Assembly (NCBI RefSeq): GCF_900119185.1
Contig: NZ_FPJE01000002.1
Location: 263,988-327,987 of the forward strand
Origin: Sinomicrobium oceani
GTDB taxonomy: Bacteria; Bacteroidota; Bacteroidia; Flavobacteriales; Flavobacteriaceae
Direction of reading: 5' to 3'
Length of the DNA stretch: 64,000 nt
Position 1 is the first letter of the stretch, and every line of letters starts with the position of its first letter. A program made the translations under genes and the position numbers. Positions 37,508 through 45,133 of the stretch are shown here, piece by piece. The notes below the pieces were generated by a model. That model was not told the origin of the DNA. It made no database searches and saw only the letters and a program-made list of their open reading frames with translations.

Positions 37508-38584
37508 ATGAAAAAACGATTACTCCTTTTGCTGGGTTGCTGTCTTACCCTCACATCGCTTCCCGCCCAGCATTTTACGCTGAACCCCCTGAAAGATGTG
37601 CATCCCGGGAGCCGGGAGCTTTTCAGTTTTCCTTACCTTGCCGATAGTAGTGATGCCGCAGGCAGGATCAATACCTGGCTTCACGGCACCCTGCTGGAAA
37701 CCCTTCCGGGAAAGTTCGAATACTCCCCTTTTGAGCGGATCTGGCCTGCGGGAACATCACGACAGGGCGTAGTGAGACTGGGATATCTGGTCTATGCCAA
37801 TAACGATCGTTATTTTTCTCTCGACGTAAGCGGGGAATATTCCGGGATATACCGTGCTCCTTTTTCGGTAATCCACAACTTCGACGCACACAGCGGACGC
37901 CCGATTGCCCTGGAGGACCTTTTTACCGTGCAGGGATTGAAAAAATTACAGCAACAGACCGTGCAGCAGCGTACGGCGCTTTTAGAGGGCTTTCTGAAAA
38001 CTCTCGATACTACAGCATACGACAATGCAGATCAATATCACCGGTATACCGGCTGCCTGGCTTCCGTTAAAAATGACGACCTGCTACAGGATAGGATTCT
38101 GCTCACGGGAAATTCACTGCGGCTCATCCGGAACAGCTGTTCTTCCGGAACCGAAAACACCGGGGATGTACTCGGCGATCTGGAAAACGACTTTGGTTTT
38201 GAAACCCTCAAACCCTGGTTGAGCGCTTATGGGAGGTATCTTTTTTTACCGGAAGCCACACCGCAATATGCCCCGGAGCCCGGAAAACATATCCGCATCG
38301 GTGTATACCAGGGTATCCGGGACGGACAACCTGTGCGGATCTTTATAGAAAAAGTCTACAATGACGATTCGGTACGGGCTTTTTGCTATTACAACGAGGG
38401 AACGGGACGGGTAGACCTGCAGACCGAAAGAAAACCGGACGGCTCCTATGAGTTCCGGGAAATAGGTCCGGACCAAAAAACCGTTACGGGAATATTCCGG
38501 TTAAAATACAACGGCCTGTATCGCCTGGAAGGAAACTGGCATACGCCATCGCATGCCACAGTATATCGTGTAGCCCTTTACTGA
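37508..38584 (+). CDS. Exported DUF3298/RsiV-like protein
   Basis: 358 residues with a signal peptide (1-20, cut after SLPAQ). The segment FSLDVSGEYSGIYR followed by NFDAHSGRPIALEDLF follows the pattern of the DUF3298 domain found in RsiV-type periplasmic proteins (sodium/lysozyme-binding in RsiV). A second beta-rich part covers about 250-358 (GVYQGIRDGQPVRIFI, GIFRLKYNGLYRLEGNW). Function unknown. Its last seven bases overlap the end of the convergent lanC-like gene. Confidence 0.6.
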   Translation: MKKRLLLLLGCCLTLTSLPAQHFTLNPLKDVHPGSRELFSFPYLADSSDAAGRINTWLHGTLLETLPGKFEYSPFERIWPAGTSRQGVVRLGYLVYANNDRYFSLDVSGEYSGIYRAPFSVIHNFDAHSGRPIALEDLFTVQGLKKLQQQTVQQRTALLEGFLKTLDTTAYDNADQYHRYTGCLASVKNDDLLQDRILLTGNSLRLIRNSCSSGTENTGDVLGDLENDFGFETLKPWLSAYGRYLFLPEATPQYAPEPGKHIRIGVYQGIRDGQPVRIFIEKVYNDDSVRAFCYYNEGTGRVDLQTERKPDGSYEFREIGPDQKTVTGIFRLKYNGLYRLEGNWHTPSHATVYRVALY

Positions 38585-39870
38585 ACGGGGGCTCCGATAA
38601 GCATACATTCGTTCCACCATGCAAAGCGAGGGGATGTTTCGGCCATGAGGGCAAGCCCTATCCCTGCAACACCTTCCAGTACTCCGGCTTCTGCCTGGAA
38701 CGACTGCTTATTTCCGCCACGCCACTGCATATAACCGGCATACCCTTTGGGATGTACGCCCATCTGCATTCCTTTTTCCCTCCAGAATGCGGCAGCCTGG
38801 TCTAATTTCCTGTTCCCGGTTTCACGGGCCATAACCCGGTACATGTGCATCAACCCGAATGCTCCGTGGCACAATCCTGCATCGCGGATCTCCGCCTCTT
38901 CCGGATTTTTACGTAAGGCAGAATATTCGAGGGTCCTGACGGCTCTCCGGCAAAGCTCCGCTTCACCCAGCACTTTACCTGCATGCCAGAGCGAAATCCC
39001 GATACCAGGGTCTCCGTAACACCATCCCAGGCGGTTCGTCCGGCTTTTATCCCCGTTTTTGGTTATCCAGGCAGGGAATACGGAAGTTCCCGGTATACTG
39101 TGCTCCCATTGCATGATATAATGTACGGCCTGTTTCAGGAGCGGGCGGGCATATTCGAATTCCGGGAAAACAACCAGCCTGGACAGAAAATTGATCACAC
39201 CGGACATCCCATGGGCCAGACTGAGGTTGTATCCCAGCAGTTTCTCTTCCCGGATCAACCAGGATTCCCATTTGCCATGATCTCCGGATATATGAGCTTC
39301 GTCTCTAAGGCGGTCTATAACTTTACGGAGCACTATGGCATAGCGGGTTTTTAATACGCCGGAACCGGTCATTCTGTAACGGATCAGGAAATAATATCCT
39401 ATCCCTGTCATACCGTGTAAAAAGTCGTAAAAATTGGGATCGGTGTACTCGTCCATACACAACCCGAGATAATCTTCCAGCGGAGGTAAAAGGGTGTCCG
39501 AATGTATGGTGATAAAATTTTGTTCGCGAAGATGTTCTATGGTCCAGAGGGCTCCCGCCATCCCGGAACAATAGGTAGGCATGAGATAACCTTCGTTGAT
39601 GATGTCAAAAATACGTCCTGTAATCTCCGTACCGAGATCGGCCTGGTATTCCTGCCCGGAGTACCGGGCGTAGTAGAAATGGAAAAGGGCTATCCCGGAG
39701 AGGCCGTTAAGGACTCCGATATCTGCTACGGTTGTGTATTCTTTTTCAAGTACGGCAGCTATTTCTTTAAGTTTTTCATCGATAAACTCCGCAGAATTTA
39801 TCAGAGGACCGGCTGCTTTTGAGTTTTCTGATCCCGGACCTGAGGCTCCGGATTTATGATGTAAAGGCAT
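38578..39870 (-). CDS. LanC-family lanthionine synthetase (class I cyclase)
   Basis: 430 residues, the normal length of LanC, an alpha/alpha toroid that closes thioether rings by adding cysteine thiols to dehydrated Ser/Thr. Zinc ligands are Cys284 in GWCYGDPGIG and Cys334-His335 in GLCHGAFGL. The acid/base histidine region reads LSLAHGMSGV (His220), and repeated GxxG turns (NGLSGIALF, CSGMAGALW, LHGMTGIGY) mark the toroid. Three precursor genes lie directly upstream on the same strand. No dehydratase gene (LanB) or exporter is in the window. Confidence 0.9.
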   Translation of the reverse strand: MPLHHKSGASGPGSENSKAAGPLINSAEFIDEKLKEIAAVLEKEYTTVADIGVLNGLSGIALFHFYYARYSGQEYQADLGTEITGRIFDIINEGYLMPTYCSGMAGALWTIEHLREQNFITIHSDTLLPPLEDYLGLCMDEYTDPNFYDFLHGMTGIGYYFLIRYRMTGSGVLKTRYAIVLRKVIDRLRDEAHISGDHGKWESWLIREEKLLGYNLSLAHGMSGVINFLSRLVVFPEFEYARPLLKQAVHYIMQWEHSIPGTSVFPAWITKNGDKSRTNRLGWCYGDPGIGISLWHAGKVLGEAELCRRAVRTLEYSALRKNPEEAEIRDAGLCHGAFGLMHMYRVMARETGNRKLDQAAAFWREKGMQMGVHPKGYAGYMQWRGGNKQSFQAEAGVLEGVAGIGLALMAETSPRFAWWNECMLIGAPVQ

Positions 39871-39927
39871 GGTTGAGCTTTTAGGTATGAAAAGAAGAGA
39901 GGGTCCGAAAAGTATGTGTAACCTTCG

Positions 39928-39965
39928 GAGATTTGCGTATTTGATTTTTTCTCAGATATCTCCCC
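39928..39965 (+). repeat. Dispersed motif, copy 1
   Basis: Begins GAGATTTGCGTATTTGA, then a T-rich stretch, CTC.GATA and a C-run. Upstream of the lanC gene. Copy 2 is at 53928-53965 in reverse orientation; about 85% identity over roughly 38 bases with one indel. Confidence 0.65.
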
Positions 39966-39966
39966 T

Positions 39967-40003
39967 AAAAAAAGGAGGCTGCCTTGACTTTTGAGACAGC
40001 CTC
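39967..40003 (-). terminator. Terminator after precursor gene A
   Basis: Stem GAGGCTG (39975-39981) / CAGCCTC (39997-40003), with a T-run of seven on the minus strand (A-run 39967-39973). It separates the precursor genes from the lanC gene. Confidence 0.8.
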
Positions 40004-40012
40004 ATCATGTTA

Positions 40013-40189
40013 TCATCCGTAACAATGCATCCCCGGAGGAGGACAGGTATTCATCGGACCGTTGGTAGGACAAAAATAAGTATCCTCGCATGCAGGCCCA
40101 TCCGTAAGAGCTCCTCCTTTAAGCTGTTTGCCACTGAGATTACTTACTACTTCCTTACGAAGCCGCAGATTGTGCAATGATTTTTTCAT
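40013..40189 (-). CDS. Lanthipeptide-type precursor peptide A
   Basis: 58 residues, translated here by hand. The leader MKKSLHNLRLRKEVVSNLSG ends in QLKGG; the core (residues 27-58) holds four cysteines and three threonines: ALTDGPAC, EDTYFC, PTNGPMNTC, PPPGMHCYG. Leader charge pattern, the SNL segment and GG end match the GG-leader precursor families of Bacteroidota. With the LanC gene beside it, Thr-to-Cys thioether rings are the likely modification. It is the most diverged of the three copies and is the only one ending in YG. A terminator follows 10 bases after the stop. Confidence 0.85.
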   Translation of the reverse strand: MKKSLHNLRLRKEVVSNLSGKQLKGGALTDGPACEDTYFCPTNGPMNTCPPPGMHCYG

Positions 40190-40300
40190 GGTACGTTGTT
40201 TTTGGAGTGGTGCCTACTCTTTTCAAAAGGTTTTCGGCGGCCCCTTGATTACAGCGATCCGGCAGCAGCAAAATATTCTGCTCCTTAACGTCCACTGTTA

Positions 40301-40316
40301 GTTCAGGGCCCTGAAC
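40301..40316. repeat. Perfect 16-base palindrome between precursors A and B
   Basis: GTTCAGGGCCCTGAAC is fully self-complementary with no loop. It lies about 47 bases downstream of the precursor B stop and may be a processing or protein-binding site; it lacks a T-run. Confidence 0.5.
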
Positions 40317-40362
40317 GCATTTTATACCCGTTACAGGCCATGTTACAGTGCCCTGCAACCGG

Positions 40363-40536
40363 TTAATAGCAATCTATTCCGGGAGGAGGACAGGAATTTA
40401 ACGGTCCGTTGGTGGGGCAGTAATAGGTGTCTTCACAAAGCGGTCCGTTCGTAGCTGCGCCTCCTTTAACACCCTTGGTGTTCAGGTTGCTTACGATCTC
40501 TTTTTTCAATTTCAGATTTTGGAGTGATTTTTTCAT
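40363..40536 (-). CDS. Lanthipeptide-type precursor peptide B
   Basis: 57 residues. Leader MKKSLQNLKLKKEIVSNLNT, then KGVKGG; core AATNGPLC, EDTYYC, PTNGPLNSC, PPPGIDCY. Cysteines sit at core positions 8, 14, 23 and 30, and hydroxyl residues at 3, 11, 16 and 22, as in copies A and C. The 5' untranslated sequence (CTCCAAAAATTACCTACC before the ATG) is shared with the other copies. Confidence 0.87.
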   Translation of the reverse strand: MKKSLQNLKLKKEIVSNLNTKGVKGGAATNGPLCEDTYYCPTNGPLNSCPPPGIDCY

Positions 40537-40641
40537 GGTAGGTAATTTTTGGAGTTATGTCTTTTACTTGAGAAAGGGCCCGGCTTTTCCCTTCCGTACA
40601 GGTAACAACATCGCTTGTAAAAACAAGCACATGGTCCCCTG

Positions 40642-40683
40642 AAAAAAACAGGGCTGTACCTTGCAAAAACAAGGACACAGCCC
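40642..40683 (-). terminator. Terminator after precursor gene C
   Basis: Stem GGGCTGT-a-CCTTG (40651-40663) / CAAGG-a-CACAGCCC (40670-40683) around a poly-A loop; on the minus strand it is followed by a T-run (A-run 40642-40648). It would attenuate reading from precursor C into precursor B. Confidence 0.75.
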
Positions 40684-40706
40684 TATTTACAGTCTACTAT
40701 TATCTA

Positions 40707-40880
40707 TTAATAACATTGCATTCCCGGAGGAGGACAAGTATTCAGCGGACCATTGGTGGGACAGAAATAGGTGTCTTCGCAAAGGGGTCCGTTCGTAGCT
40801 GCGCCGCCTTTAACACCTTTGGTGTTCAGGTTGCTCACGATCTCTTTTTTCAGCTGTAAGTTTTTCAGCGATTTTTTCAT
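40707..40880 (-). CDS. Lanthipeptide-type precursor peptide C
   Basis: 57 residues. Leader MKKSLKNLQLKKEIVSNLNT, KGVKGG, core AATNGPLC, EDTYFC, PTNGPLNTC, PPPGMQCY. Leader is almost identical to copy B, core differs at four positions. It is the promoter-proximal copy: a -7-like TAAGTTTG lies at 41034-41041 on the minus strand, with no gene between. As first gene with its own terminator it is probably the most abundant transcript. Confidence 0.87.
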   Translation of the reverse strand: MKKSLKNLQLKKEIVSNLNTKGVKGGAATNGPLCEDTYFCPTNGPLNTCPPPGMQCY

Positions 40881-41033
40881 GGTAAGTGATTTTTGAAGTT
40901 ATGCCTACTCTGATCGGTTAAAGGTTTTCGGCTTCCCCTTTTTGTCGTAAGGCAAAAGATCTACGTATCCGGAAAGAGACCATTTGCATAGCAGGTTATT
41001 TTAATTAATCTGTGTTTATTTTTTGAAGGCTTT

Positions 41034-41041
41034 CAAACTTA
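41034..41041 (-). promoter_or_regulatory. Candidate -7 element for the precursor genes
   Basis: TAAGTTTG on the minus strand, about 155 bases before the precursor C start codon and downstream of the sod terminator. No TTTG is found at the usual 19-22 base distance, so the call is tentative. Confidence 0.45.
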
Positions 41042-41059
41042 GCGAATTACTCATCAAAA

Positions 41060-41085
41060 AAAAATCCCTGAAATCAGGGATTTTT
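41060..41085. terminator. Bidirectional terminator after the exported sod gene
   Basis: Perfect 11-bp stem AAAAATCCCTG / CAGGGATTTTT (41060-41070 with 41075-41085), loop AAAT, with T-runs on both strands. Confidence 0.88.
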
Positions 41086-41128
41086 CTTAAAATTCATAGC
41101 AGTGAATGATTATAGCAAACTGCGATTT

Positions 41129-41797
41129 TTACAAGGATTCCTCATACCTTCGGCTTACTTCATCCCAATTGATGATATTCCACAGTGCTTCGAGATAATC
41201 TCCGCGCTTGTTCTGATAGTTCAGATAATAGGCATGCTCCCATACATCTGCCCCGAGAACAGGAGTTCCTCTTTCGCGGACATCCTGCATCAGCGGGTTG
41301 TCCTGGTTGGGTGTGGAGGTCACAGCCAGTGTTTTCTCCGGGGTGACGATGACCCATGCCCATCCGGAACCGAATCTTCCCGAAGCTGCGCCGAGGAATG
41401 CTTCCCGGAGTTTGTCCATTCCCCCGAAATCGCGTTCTACGGCAGCCCGTAAAGCTTTCGAAGGTTTTGTTCGGGACGGGGTAAGCACAGACCAGAACAG
41501 CGTATGGTTGTAATGTCCCCCGGCATTATTACGCACAGCTGCATCATAAGCAGTTATATCTTTAAAGATCGCCTCGAGTGATGCGGGTGACTTTCCGGAT
41601 TTTTCCAGGGCCTTGTTGAGCTTGGCCACATAACCTGCGTGATGTTTGCTGTAATGGATCTCCATGGTACGGGCATCTATATAAGGTTCCAGGGCATCAT
41701 ACGCATACGGTAAAGGGGCCTGTTGAAACTGGGCTTCGGCCTGATGATATACAAGGGCGAGCAGAATAACGAGAAAAGTGTTTACGATTTTCATCAT
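41129..41797 (-). CDS. Exported Fe/Mn superoxide dismutase
   Basis: About 223 residues from the paired ATGs at 41795-41797 and 41792-41794. This start yields a signal peptide (KIVNTFLVILLALVYHQAEA) and leaves 19 bases after the cobW-like gene; the longer frame to 41863 would overlap that gene. Ligand segments YSKHHAGYV, GGHYNHTLFWSVL and LGADVWEHAYYLNYQNKRGDY are complete. It removes superoxide in the periplasm. It shares its strand and probably its transcript with the metal chaperone upstream. Confidence 0.92.
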   Translation of the reverse strand: MMKIVNTFLVILLALVYHQAEAQFQQAPLPYAYDALEPYIDARTMEIHYSKHHAGYVAKLNKALEKSGKSPASLEAIFKDITAYDAAVRNNAGGHYNHTLFWSVLTPSRTKPSKALRAAVERDFGGMDKLREAFLGAASGRFGSGWAWVIVTPEKTLAVTSTPNQDNPLMQDVRERGTPVLGADVWEHAYYLNYQNKRGDYLEALWNIINWDEVSRRYEESL

Positions 41798-41816
41798 GAT
41801 ATCAGGATTTATGATT

Positions 41817-43028
41817 TTAAAGATATGCGGTAAAAGGATCGGAGAAAGGAACTCCTTTTTCAAGGTGGCATTGTTCTTCGTCAGAAAGCAGGCACTGCCG
41901 GAGATCGGCTGTAATTTTGTGATGGTCTATATGCTGCCCGATAAAAACGAGCTCATTGATACGGTCTCCCCATTGTTTGCTCCATCGCTCTTCTATACGG
42001 TCCCTGTTATCCAGGTAAGCCGGGTAAGCGATACGATCGGAAAAGGGCATACTACACCACCATACCCCGGCGTGTTCCAGTCTCGACGATCCGCCTGCCT
42101 GAGAGAACGTCAGGGCTTCATCGGGCCGGGATGCGAGCCAGAACAGTCCTTTGGCCCTGATGATGTTTCCCGGATATTCTTCCTGAAGGTATTGCCATAA
42201 ACGTTGTGGGTGGAACGGCCGCTGGTCGCGGAATACAAAAGAACCGATCCCATATTCTTCCGTTTCCGGAATATGGTCCTGCTGCAGTTCTTTTTGCCAG
42301 CCCGCCGAGACCTGGGCTTCTTCGAAATCGAACCGCCCGGTATTCAGGAGCTCGGCCGGATTTACACGTCCGAAAGAAGTCTCGATAATTTTTGCTGCCG
42401 GGTTGAGCCTGGCAACAGCCGCCCGGAGCAGACCCACAGTTTCTTCTCCGGCAAGATCGCTTTTATTGAGAATAATGACATTGGCAAACTCTACCTGGTC
42501 GGTCAGCAGATTCACAATCGTGCGGTAATCGCCCTCCATATCCGTAAGTTCGCGATCTGCAAGCAACTCGTCCGTGCCGAAATCTCTCAGGAAATTATAG
42601 CTGTCCACCACAGTAACCATAGTATCTATGTAGCTGAATGCCGAAAGGTCAATTCCGTTTTCCGGATCGGCATACGAAAACGTCTGGGCTACCGGAACCG
42701 GTTCGCTTATTCCGGTGCTTTCTATAAGCAGGTAATCAAATCTCCCCTCCCTGGCCAGGCGCTCCACCTCCACCATCAGGTCTTCCCGGAGTGTGCAGCA
42801 GATACAGCCATTGCTCATTTCTACAAGCTTTTCTTCGGTTCTCGACAGTACATGCTCATTTTCAACCAGTCGGGCATCGACATTTACCTCGCTCATATCA
42901 TTGACAATAACAGCAACCCTAAGCCCCTCCTTGTTATGAAGCAGGTGATTGAGCAGTGTTGTTTTTCCCGCGCCGAGAAAACCGCTGAGTACGGTAACAG
43001 GTAATTTTCCGGTCATCTGATTTTTCAT
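41817..43028 (-). CDS. CobW/COG0523-family GTP-binding metal chaperone
   Basis: 403 residues. G-domain: Walker [16 protein letters not shown] at 17-31, the metal-binding CxCC motif [12 protein letters not shown] near 73-84, [15 protein letters not shown], and the guanine motif ILNKSDL. The C-terminal CobW_C domain follows from about 255. The family delivers zinc (or cobalt/iron) to client proteins under metal shortage. A dyad overlapping its -7 element suggests control by a Zur-type repressor. Next gene downstream is the exported superoxide dismutase, a possible metal client or co-regulated partner. Confidence 0.9.
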   Translation of the reverse strand: MKNQMTGKLPVTVLSGFLGAGKTTLLNHLLHNKEGLRVAVIVNDMSEVNVDARLVENEHVLSRTEEKLVEMSNGCICCTLREDLMVEVERLAREGRFDYLLIESTGISEPVPVAQTFSYADPENGIDLSAFSYIDTMVTVVDSYNFLRDFGTDELLADRELTDMEGDYRTIVNLLTDQVEFANVIILNKSDLAGEETVGLLRAAVARLNPAAKIIETSFGRVNPAELLNTGRFDFEEAQVSAGWQKELQQDHIPETEEYGIGSFVFRDQRPFHPQRLWQYLQEEYPGNIIRAKGLFWLASRPDEALTFSQAGGSSRLEHAGVWWCSMPFSDRIAYPAYLDNRDRIEERWSKQWGDRINELVFIGQHIDHHKITADLRQCLLSDEEQCHLEKGVPFSDPFTAYL

Positions 43029-43033
43029 ACAAA

Positions 43034-43054
43034 TGCAACTTTATTGCAAATGTA
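43034..43054 (-). promoter_or_regulatory. Zur-like dyad over the -7 element of the cobW-like gene
   Basis: Perfect inverted repeat TGCAA-CTTTA-TTGCA at 43034-43048 overlaps the -7 element TACATTTG (minus strand, 43047-43054). A further half-site ATGCAAC (minus strand) occurs near 43080-43087. Overlap with the -7 element implies repression. Confidence 0.6.
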
Positions 43055-43105
43055 TGCTTTTACACTAAAATATGCTACATGGTTGCATTAAAATATTCAA
43101 CCTTA

Positions 43106-43948
43106 TTATTCGTGCAGTACCAGAAAAGGCATACGGGTATGATAGCTGATTTTAGCCACAGTGGGCCGGAATAACGCTTGCTGAAAGAAATTGAGTTTTT
43201 TGGCCATCATGGCTATCCAGTCGATATCCATCGTATCGGTAAATGCTTCTATGGCCTCTCCCAGGTTTTTATGTGTCAGCTTATGAAAACTGTATTCGCG
43301 TTCACTGAGGTAATCTTCGAGGTATTTTTTATTGATCTTCTGTTCTTCACCAAGGACTTCATGCTCGCTTTTCACCACGTGCAATACCCGTATACCGGCA
43401 GCAAACTTGTCGGCCAGGAAAAACATGGTATCAAGAACCCGGGGAGAATACGGAATGCTATAGTCTGTCGGGAACACGATTTCTTTGGGAAAACGGAAAT
43501 CCGCATCTTCGGGAACCACCAATACGGGACATTTTACTTTGGTAATCACGTCTCCGGTATTGCTTCCTACGGTCATTTCTTTCAGACCTGAAGCTCCTTT
43601 GGTCCCCATGATAATAAGATCTATATTTTTTTCTTTAACCTGTTTCCGTATCGATTCTATAAAAAACTCGTATTCGGAGAGCACGGTAAAGTCTGTATTA
43701 TGCTCCGGAAACTTCCCTTTCATCCACGCTGCCATCTTTTCCAGGCTGATCCTCGACCTCTCCCTGACATCCGTATCGTAGTCCTCCGGAAAAGCGACCA
43801 AAGGCATACCACCACCTGCATATACGTAGGGCTCTACGACATTACACAGGTAAAAATGACATTCGGAAGTACCGAACAAAAGCATGGCATATTTTACGGC
43901 ATTCCACGAATTATCGGAAAAATCCGTAGGGATAAGGATATTTTTCAT
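43106..43948 (-). CDS. Tandem universal stress protein
   Basis: 280 residues made of two Usp-like halves (about 1-150 and 152-280). The first half ends with the ATP-binding type motif GTKGASGLKEMTVGSNTGDV and VKCPVLVVPE. The second half has a weaker motif. Usp proteins support survival under growth arrest or low oxygen. The gene is monocistronic, follows an Fnr-type promoter, and lies next to the receiver-Crp regulator gene. Confidence 0.9.
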   Translation of the reverse strand: MKNILIPTDFSDNSWNAVKYAMLLFGTSECHFYLCNVVEPYVYAGGGMPLVAFPEDYDTDVRERSRISLEKMAAWMKGKFPEHNTDFTVLSEYEFFIESIRKQVKEKNIDLIIMGTKGASGLKEMTVGSNTGDVITKVKCPVLVVPEDADFRFPKEIVFPTDYSIPYSPRVLDTMFFLADKFAAGIRVLHVVKSEHEVLGEEQKINKKYLEDYLSEREYSFHKLTHKNLGEAIEAFTDTMDIDWIAMMAKKLNFFQQALFRPTVAKISYHTRMPFLVLHE

Positions 43949-43970
43949 CGCATTTCTTATCTATCACGAG

Positions 43971-44013
43971 CAAAAGTAGCAGGACAGACAGGAATAAAAT
44001 ATGATAAATATCA
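43971..44013 (-). promoter_or_regulatory. Fnr-type box and -7 element of the usp gene
   Basis: Box TGATAAATATCA at 44002-44013 (perfect arms) and -7 element TACTTTTG on the minus strand at 43971-43978; distance from centre to last G is 36.5 bases. Confidence 0.85.
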
Positions 44014-44074
44014 ACTGCGGTAATTTTGAAGTTCGGGATTCCCGGGGAGCAATCCCCGGGAATTGCCGTATGGT

Positions 44075-45133
44075 TTAACGCATTTTTTCAAGACCTTCGA
44101 CATTCAGCACCCTGATATTTCTGCCCTCTATAGCGATGAGGCCTTCTTTTTTGAGTTCGGACAGGGTACGGATAAAACTCTCGGGAGCTATCCCGGCCAC
44201 ACTGGCCAGGTCATTACGCGAGATACGGATCTCCCGATCGGACTGATGCTGTAGTTTTTCTACGAAACGCAAAATGGTATTGGCTGTTTTTTTACGAACC
44301 GATCCGTAGGCCATCTGCAACAGCTTTTCCTTAACACCCGAAAGGTCGCCTGCCAGAAATTCTATCAGCTCCACTGCCAGTTTATGATTGGTTTTCAGTA
44401 TTTCGGCAAAGGTATCTTTACGGATACCGTAGAGCGAAGTTTGCCGGAGTGCGGTAGCCGACTCTTCGTAGGGAATATTCTGCGTAAAGGAATAATATCC
44501 GAAAAAGTCATCGTCCCTGCTGATATCGGTAATCAGTTCTTTACCGAGTTCTTCGATACGATGGGTTTTTACCATCCCTTTTTCTATGAGGTAAATATAG
44601 TTGGCATGATTTCCTTCGGTGTAAATGGTTTCGCCTTCTTCAAAGGTAAAATATTCCCCTTCATCGGTAAAAAAGTTTTTGAGTTCATGGATATCCCGGA
44701 TCTCGTCTTCATCATCGTCGGCACCGGTTTCGGCAGACCTGGACAAATCTTTTTCTTTGAGGAGTGATACCTTGGCCAATCTGCTTTCTATGGCGCTCAA
44801 CAGTTCTTCTTCCTCGAAAGGTTTGGTAAGATAATCATCAGCACCGAGGTCCATTCCTTTTCGTACTTCTTTACGCTCTGTCTTGGCGGAAAGGAAAATA
44901 AAGGGGATCTTACGGGTCTCGGGATTGGCCGAAAGCGTCTCCAGTACGCCGTAGCCATCCAGTTCGGGCATCATAATGTCACAGACAATAATATCCGGAT
45001 GGGCTTCCGATGCAAGAACCACACCTTTTTTTCCATTAGGGGCCGTGATCATTTCATATCCGGATAATTCCAACAGCTCTGCGGTGTTTTCCCGCAGTAC
45101 CGGGTCATCTTCAATGAGCAATATTTTCTTCAT
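44075..45133 (-). CDS. Response regulator with receiver, cyclic-nucleotide-type and Crp DNA-binding domains
   Basis: About 352 residues from the ATG at 45131-45133 (MKKILLIEDD). Receiver domain 1-120 with phospho-acceptor Asp52 (VCDIMMPELDG) and Lys104 (YLTKPFEEEE). A Crp-type beta-roll follows at about 155-270 (YFTFEEGETIYTEGNHANYI), then a helix-turn-helix (RNDLASVAGIAPESFIRTLSELKKEG). It therefore joins two-component and Crp/Fnr signalling in one chain. Its recognition segment E-S-F-I-R is like that of the Crp/Fnr protein at 34.5 kb. The start overlaps the kinase gene end by 23 bases, so they are co-translated. Confidence 0.9.
   Translation of the reverse strand: MKKILLIEDDPVLRENTAELLELSGYEMITAPNGKKGVVLASEAHPDIIVCDIMMPELDGYGVLETLSANPETRKIPFIFLSAKTERKEVRKGMDLGADDYLTKPFEEEELLSAIESRLAKVSLLKEKDLSRSAETGADDDEDEIRDIHELKNFFTDEGEYFTFEEGETIYTEGNHANYIYLIEKGMVKTHRIEELGKELITDISRDDDFFGYYSFTQNIPYEESATALRQTSLYGIRKDTFAEILKTNHKLAVELIEFLAGDLSGVKEKLLQMAYGSVRKKTANTILRFVEKLQHQSDREIRISRNDLASVAGIAPESFIRTLSELKKEGLIAIEGRNIRVLNVEGLEKMR

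Noticed and set aside
40155-40358. 67-codon frame overlapping precursor A and its leader
   Set aside because: It runs through the untranslated region and start of precursor A; the precursor reading is supported by two homologous copies.
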